This document shows, in pieces, positions 57,546 to 64,000 of a stretch of DNA of 64,000 nt. This DNA comes from Scalesia atractyloides (lineage: Eukaryota > Streptophyta > Magnoliopsida > Asterales > Asteraceae). The notes under the pieces were generated by a model that made no database searches, had not been told where the DNA came from, and saw nothing but the letters and a program-made list of their open reading frames with translations. The stretch is from assembly GCA_947069175.1 (NCBI GenBank), contig CAMTDV010000002.1:6427054-6491053 (forward strand), read 5' to 3'. A program made the translations under genes and the position numbers. The first letter of the stretch is position 1, and every line of letters starts with the position of its first letter.

Positions 57546-58730
57546 AAAAACTATATGGGTTAATATTCATTTAGTTTAGGATCATCGTAGGAAAAATACG
57601 TTTAACATTAAGAATGTCATTGAGCATTTTTCAGATTAAAACTAATCCCGACCAATTAACGAAAGCTGAGAGTATTATAATTTTTTTGAACGGCCAAGAT
57701 TATTATAATTTAATAACCTAAATATAACAAATTTTTTTTTTCATGAAAGCTAATCTATGTTTCACACAAACCGTCAATCAAGAACCTTTCAAAGTATGTG
57801 GGTAGTCAATTAATTTATGGTGGTTTTGTTGCGATTTCTAAACTGATCATTTATTACATTAAATGTAAGTTATTTTACAAGCTTAATTAAATAATTAAAT
57901 ATACACACAATAATGCTTTTCATAGTGATGAATTTAGAAAATTCACATAGGGGTAACGTTTCAATAAAAAAGGATAATAAAATCGGAAAAAAGTTAAATT
58001 TTTCAGAATTTACACTATGATCGGAGTGCTAGAAGCAACGGAGGTTACCCTTTATATCACTATAGGTCCGCCCCCTTCTCACACAATTTACAACATGTTC
58101 ATCCGTTAGAAGTGACTATAATGTATGTAAATAAACACCCCCTTGTTACAACTAAACACGTTACAAATCACTTTTAACACATTCATTTTTATTAATGATG
58201 GATAACCAAGATTAACTTAACAATAAATTAAAAAAAAACATTTATTTCACCTTTACGTAACTAATCGATTTTGATATCTAAAGTTTATATTTACCATCAC
58301 CGACATGAATGACATTTTTTCTATCGATATATCTAGATGTTGTTGAGCTTTGTTGGACGCTCAAAAAACTTAATAACTATTCAGTTATTTTCTATTCAAC
58401 CTATTGTAATTCATAAGTTTTTTTTATTTAACAGTGTATCTGTTATATAATTTTTTTGGTGTGGATGCTCAATTAATTAATTAACAGTAATAATATTTGG
58501 TTTATCATTGTTAGATCCATCATTTTTGGCATGATAGTATAGAAGTTCTGATTTTTTGATGGAGATCAAGTTCACTCTTTACTTATGTCAGTAATAATGG
58601 ATAAAGCCTAGCCTCTTTGCAGAGGTGCCAAGTTTTATCATGAACTCACCAGAGGTTTTCGTCCCATCGTGTGTTACGACAAAGAGTGTTCAGCTTGTGG
58701 TGGCACAACGATTGTCAAGTGCAGCCGATA
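57546..58730. other. AT-rich intergenic DNA
   Basis: A faint hAT-like right terminus (ATAGGTCCGCCCCC at about 58063) may pair with AATTCACATAGGGG near 57940, but decay is too great to be sure. Nothing else recognised. Confidence 0.35.
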
Positions 58731-59032
58731 GAGGTGCACAAAATTAACTGGTTAATTAACCGTAACCGGCTATTAACCGAAATTGTAACCGATTAATAAC
58801 CAATCGAGGAATAACCAATTGTCGGTGGTTATTTTTAACCGTAGGTTAGTAACTGGTTATTGATATTCAGTATAGGAACCGGTTATAAACCAGTTTTTTT
58901 AACCGGCAACCGGTTAACCGAAAAAACCCGGTTATTAAACAAAAATAACCGGTTAAAGTAAAAAAGTCAAATTAACCAGTATAACCGGTTAACCGAACCG
59001 GTTATAAAAAATAAACCGGTTTGTGCACCCTA
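58731..59032. mobile_element. MITE with GGTGCACAAA ends and AACCGGTT interior
   Basis: The left end GAGGTGCACAAAATTAACTG and right end AAACCGGTTTGTGCACCCTA are inverted repeats. The interior is a succession of TTAACCG and CCGGTTA words with strong self-complementarity. No ORF; the target duplication is unclear. Confidence 0.6.
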
Positions 59033-59652
59033 GCATCCAGCCGTATGGTTTTCTAAGGGAACGTTTAAAACCAAACTCTAAAACCAACATAATTTGGTCG
59101 GAATGAAACAACAGAGCTCTTCGATTTGGAAACTCGTAAGCAAAAGAAAGTTGCTATTCCATAAATAAAAAAACAATATGTTATCCTAACGAAAAAAAGA
59201 ATTTAGAGTAATTCCGAACAACGTGGGAGGGAAACCAAACACCCCCAGCGAAGCCACAAGCCGAAAAGAAAAGAAAAGAAAAGAAGAAGAAACAGTCATT
59301 CATCAACAACACACGACAATTTAGGGATTTCATTTACCTACAAAATCTCAACAATTCATTTTCCAAATTTGGGCAGAATCACCCTAATTCAACTCCATCT
59401 CTGTTCTTCTGTCCGATCTCTCACTCACTCTTCTTCTTCTTCTTCAATTTACTTCCATTTCCACCATTTTCCTCTGTTTTTCACCGATTAAAACCTCCTG
59501 CGAACGAATCAGCCGTTGATTTGTTCATTCCTTTGTTCAATTTGACCACTGAAGCAAAGGTTTCAGCTGTAGTTGATCTGTGTGCTCGATTGAAGTGGTT
59601 TCACGCGTTGATTTGTTGATTTATTCCCGATCTGATCCGAGTTTGATTGCTA
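59033..59652 (+). promoter_or_regulatory. Promoter and 5' UTR of the myosin gene
   Basis: From about 59270 the sequence turns into a typical leader, with an (AAAAG)n run at 59268-59292 and a CT-rich stretch (CTCACTCACTCTTCTTCTTC at about 59419). The coding start is the ATG at 59653. No obvious TATA box; the transcription start is not determined. Confidence 0.5.
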
Positions 59653-62600
59653 ATGGTATGTGTGATGTGTTAGATATTCGTTTTGTTAAGCTGGATCTAC
59701 GGTTTTTTTGCAGTTTTGTTGATGTGAATGCTGGTGATTTGGACTGAATTGAAACTTGTAGATGTGTTTTGCAGCTGTTTGTTGTGTTTTGGTGCGATTA
59801 AATTGATTAATTTGTTTGAAGATTTGTGTATTTTGATTTTTGTTGTGTTGTGTAGAAATGATTTGTTATATTACTGAAGTTGTTTTAGGTTTAGGCGTCT
59901 GGAGGTGAACTTAATTTGTGTCCGTTGATGGTTAAAGGTGAAGCTGATTTGGTGATAAATGTGTTATTTGCAGCTTTTGTTCATCTACATTGTTGATCTG
60001 TTTAGCATATGGATTTTTGAAACATGTAAATACTTGTTATAAGATGATGAGAGTTTGTTTTTGTTAGTTTTATTTTGGGGAAAGTTTTATTGAGAAATGT
60101 AGGGACTCAATATGGAAGAGAAAACTTTAAACAAAGTTGCTTCTCATGTTATTACATGTATATGTGTATGGATCTTTTAATATTAGTGTATCTGTTTGCT
60201 GGAATGTCGTATAGAAAGATGATAAATACAAACCAGTCAAATATGCTACACCTTTGGTTTTTATTTGTTCATTATGGAAACACTTTTGATGTACAAGTTG
60301 CGTTCTTGTTGCCTTCAGTGAACCCCCCTTTTTCCTCAAATTTTTAGCTGGCCATCTCACCTTTTGTTATTATGTATGTAACTACATCTATCCAATAAGC
60401 GTGTTTATCTATTTGTTTATGTGTGTACATATAAAAGTTGTTTGGTATAGCAATGGTGGTGGTAGGTTTTTGGTTTCATTAAAACAATACGTGTATAGTT
60501 AATGTTTCTTGTCATTTACTTTTTGGATGACTATCTTCGTATAACACTTGTTAAAGATGAATACTTTTCAACTCTCGGTACGGTACGTTTGTAGGCGGCA
60601 GTCAGTCTAGGGGTCGGCTCACTAGTCTGGGTGGAGGATCCGGAAGAAGCTTGGATAGATGGGGAAGTTATTGAGGTCAATGGTGACAACATTAAAATTG
60701 CTTCTACTTCAGACAAGACGGTAAGTATTGTTTCTTAACCTCCGCTAATTGTTTATTTTTTTCATTTTAATTGTCATCTTGTTAGCTGACTGTGCTCCAA
60801 ATTATTAGTTTGAATGACAAAGGGGTGCCTTGTATTTGTGCACTTACTATATTCTTTATGTTTCTACTTGATTCTAATTACAGGTTGTTGCCAAGTCATC
60901 AAATGTATATCCTAAAGATGCCGAAGCACCGCCATGTGGAGTGGATGACATGACAAAGCTGGCTTATTTGCATGAACCAGGGGTTTTAAATAACTTGAGA
61001 TCAAGATACGATATTAACGAGATATACGTGAGTTCTGTTAATCTGTTATGCCCTCTATTCTTATCGTTTTCTACAAATATATTGATTTTTTGTTGGACTG
61101 AAGCTAATGAACTTAAATGGTGCTACCAGACTTACACAGGGAGTATATTAATAGCTGTAAATCCTTTCACAAGATTGCCACATTTGTATGATAGCCATAT
61201 GATGGCACAATACAAAGGGGCGGCATTTGGGGAATTGAGCCCTCACCCTTTTGCAGTTGCGGACGCAGCATACAGGTACTGGTTCATGTTCAACATGTCG
61301 GTGTATTACATTTTTACGCTCAAAAAAGTTAAAAGATTTATTATCTTTGTGCAGAGTTATGATCAACGAAGGTATAAGTCAGTCAATTTTGGTTAGTGGA
61401 GAAAGTGGGGCTGGTAAAACTGAAAGCACAAAGCAGCTGATGCGTTATCTTGCTTACATGGGAGGTAGAGCTTCTACGGACGGAAGGAGTGTTGAACAGA
61501 AAGTTCTAGAGGTGTTTAGTTATAAACATTAAGTTTTTCATTATCTAATTTACTTTCATATAACTAAAAAACAAGTATTAATCATGATCAAACCATTGTT
61601 ATGCTTGCTCCATTGTAGTCCAATCCTGTTTTGGAAGCTTTTGGTAATGCGAAAACCGTGAGAAACAACAATTCAAGGTGCAAATAAAATCATAAATTCA
61701 TTTGCTATTAATTACCTGGAATGTATTGCATTTTTTGTACGTTTATTGTTAACGCATCTTTTTTTTTTTTGCTATTGCTTTAGTCGTTTTGGCAAGTTTG
61801 TTGAGATTCAGTTTGACCAGAAGGGAAGAATCTCAGGGGCAGCCATCAGAACGTATTTGCTTGAAAGATCTCGGGTTTGTCAACTATCGGATCCTGAGAG
61901 GAATTATCATTGCTTCTACATGCTTTGTGCTGCACCACCGGAGGTAAGGGGTCACTCTTCTGTTGGCATATGTTCAATGAACAAAAACGAAAAATATGCT
62001 TGTGGGTTTATTTGGATTGCGCCTTTATCTTAAACTGGTCAAATAAAAATTAGCTTAACATGTAAAATGAGTGAAAGTCACCAAAAGTCTATTTTAATAC
62101 AAACTCCTAAATCATTAAATTCAAAGATTCATATTATTAGTATAATTGTATTGTTATTGTAATTCATATTATTTCTATGCTTCCAGGATTTAAAAAGATA
62201 CAAAGTGGGAGATCCGAAGACATTCCATTATCTTAATCAATCGAACTGCTACCAGATAGACGGGTTAGATGAAAGCAAAGAATACATTGCTACAAGAAAA
62301 GCAATGGATGTTGTTGGGATTAACTCTGAGGAACAGGTACATTTAACAAGCCCACCTATAGAGAAAATACACAAAAAAAGGAAAAAAAAATTGACATACA
62401 TCTTCGTTACAGGATGCAATTTTTAGAGTTGTAGCTGCTATTCTTCATCTGGGTAACATAGAATTTGCGAAAGGAAAGGAAATGGACTCGTCTACGCCCA
62501 AAGATGACAAATCTCGGTTCCATCTGAAAACCGCTGCAGAGCTTTTCATGTGAGTGACCGAAATGATTTTGTACCTATTCATAGATTAAAATGACGGATT

Positions 62601-64000
62601 GACTGTCATGTACCGAGACATTTATTTAGAGTACGAAAGCACAGATAAATGTTTTAATAAGCTAAAGGTTTATTCAGGTGTGATGTGAAAGCTTTAGAGG
62701 ATTCTCTTTGCAAACGTGTAATTGTAACACGTGATGAAACTATCACCAAATGGCTAGATCCAGAAGCTGCTGCTGTCAGTAGAGATGCATTAGCAAAAGT
62801 TGTTTACTCAAGGTTATTTGATTGGTAAGTAGACGAGAGTGTTTGGATATGCTTCTGCCACTTGAAGTTGTAATAATAAATAAATAAATGGTCAAAGAGG
62901 GCGTTTTTGTAAAAAAAGGACATTTTGTGAAATGGGAGTAAAAGAACGTGCAAACAAGTAACTTCATTTGCCGTGAAATGATAAGTTTTGTTATAGCCTG
63001 TATGAAACTGATTATCTGAACTTTAAAGAACCCGATAATCATAGGCATAACGTTTTCATTCAGACATTAAAACCGATTACTGATCTTATGTTCATGTTGC
63101 ATTGCAGGCTTGTTGATAGGATTAACAGCTCAATTGGTCAAGACCCAGACTCAAAATACATTATAGGCGTGCTGGATATTTACGGATTCGAGAGTTTCAA
63201 GACAAACAGGTGCTTCACTGGTATGCCTTCTGTTTTCATTGTTGACCAGTTATGCCATGTGGCATAACCGTTTTAGGGATTTTTTCCCCTAATGCCGTCA
63301 ACAATAAGATGAAAAAAATCCATCTTTTGACCCGCAAACTACAGAAAATTATCCAAACCGCCTTGATAGGAGTAATCGTCTTGTATGTCAGTGTCTGCAA
63401 GTATCGGGTTATAACATTCACCACCGATCAAATGATTCTCATGGTTGCATGAATTACAGATGCGTGTACAATAACATGATATCTTATACCAGATATGGAT
63501 TTTTTTTCTTTTTTGCAGCTTCGAGCAATTTTGCATCAATTTGACTAACGAGAAACTCCAACAACATTTCAATCAGGTTGCTTGGAGGATTTCAGATCCT
63601 TTTTACGTCATTTCTGAAAATATAAAATACTGTATACACATTATGGCGAACTATTTTTGTTTTGCAGCATGTCTTCAAAATGGAACAAGAAGAATACACA
63701 AAAGAAGAAATTAATTGGAGCTACATTGAATTTATTGACAATCAAGATATCTTGGATCTCATTGAGAAGGTTTGGTGCTTACATGCTTAAATCTTACACC
63801 ATGCAATTTTAGCTAGGCCTGTAAAGAACCGAACGTTCATGACTTGTTTGGCGGGAAGTTCGTTTATGTTTGTTTATTAAATAAGCAAACGAACATGAAC
63901 AAAATTTTGTGTTCATTAAATGGAACGAATGAACATGAACACACGTTCTGTTCGTTTGTTTATGTTCATGAACATCCTTTTATGTTCGTTTATTTACGCT
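59653..64000 (+). CDS. Class XI myosin heavy chain, 5' part (13 exons, motor domain, truncated by the window edge)
   Basis: Exons: 59653-59655 (ATG only), 60595-60720, 60884-61027, 61130-61275, 61355-61511, 61619-61677, 61784-61943, 62187-62336, 62413-62549, 62678-62824, 63108-63209, 63519-63576, 63668-63769. Together they code the first 497 residues. An SH3-like N-terminal part (SLVWVEDPEEAWIDGEV) precedes the motor, which has the P-loop GESGAGKT (155-162), switch I NNNSSRFGKF (208-217) and switch II DIYGFE (433-438). Sequence agreement with plant myosin XI is near-complete (for example AEAPPCGVDDMTKLAYLHEP). Such myosins move organelles along actin and drive cytoplasmic streaming. The rest of the motor, IQ motifs, coiled coil and globular tail lie beyond the edge. 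All frames seen are intact. Confidence 0.95.
63811..64000 (+). repeat. GTTCATGAAC-type repeat at the right edge, in a myosin intron
   Basis: Starts AGGCCTGTAAAGAACCGAAC and continues with GTTCATGAC, GTTCGTTTATGTTTG, GAACATGAAC words to the window end. Same family as 38590-39135. The element is cut by the edge, so its other end is unknown. Confidence 0.6.

Noticed and set aside
1..64000. CRISPR arrays, bacterial operons, rRNA or tRNA genes
   Set aside because: The window is plant nuclear DNA. No regularly spaced repeat-spacer array and no rRNA was seen, and the only tRNA-like sequence is the SINE head at 29112.

Overview
The window is nuclear DNA of a dicot plant. It has AT-rich intergenic DNA, spliced genes with short GT-AG exons and long introns, abundant LTR retrotransposons, LINEs and MITEs, and plant-specific families (an ALE2-type receptor kinase, a class XI myosin). 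LTR ends of the type TGTCACACCCC and a Tat-lineage Gypsy element suggest Asteraceae. That family assignment is an inference from repeat style, not proven.

Layout. 1-5998 is gene-free and holds a tandem repeat, a foldback element, a hAT-type MITE with a perfect 8-bp target duplication and further short repeats. 5999-17979 is one full-length but dead Ty3/Gypsy element of the Tat lineage: 5-bp TSD TAGCT, two LTRs of about 1.3 kb, PBS, gag, protease, RT, RNase H, archaeal-type second RNase H, integrase, PPT. Its unusual part is a 3-kb multi-exon gene on the opposite strand (16170 to 13248), with its own TATA box, encoding a protein of the 'putative gypsy-type transposon' (Transposase_28-like) kind with a coiled-coil tail. 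18656-27481 is a seven-exon receptor-like kinase gene (ALE2 orthologue) whose introns carry two MULE-type foldback MITEs and other repeats. 27482-36000 is repeat-rich and includes a SINE with target duplication, a 92-bp tandem array and LTR-derived blocks. 36140-40980 is a twelve-exon pfkB sugar/nucleoside kinase gene with one GC-AG intron. 41771-42142 (minus) is a small secreted proline-rich PELPK-like protein. 42230-59330 is a long gene-poor region with a satellite-like array, hAT relics, LINE fragments (one split by an LTR-type element), a solo LTR and several MITEs. 59653 to the right edge is the first third of a class XI myosin gene (13 exons visible, about 497 codons of the motor domain).

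The four host genes (ALE2-like kinase, pfkB kinase, PELPK-like wall protein, myosin XI) are independent transcription units with no evident shared pathway. All appear intact as far as they can be read. The best candidate for something under-described is the antisense gene of the Tat element, together with the hairpin-bearing tandem repeats in its LTRs.
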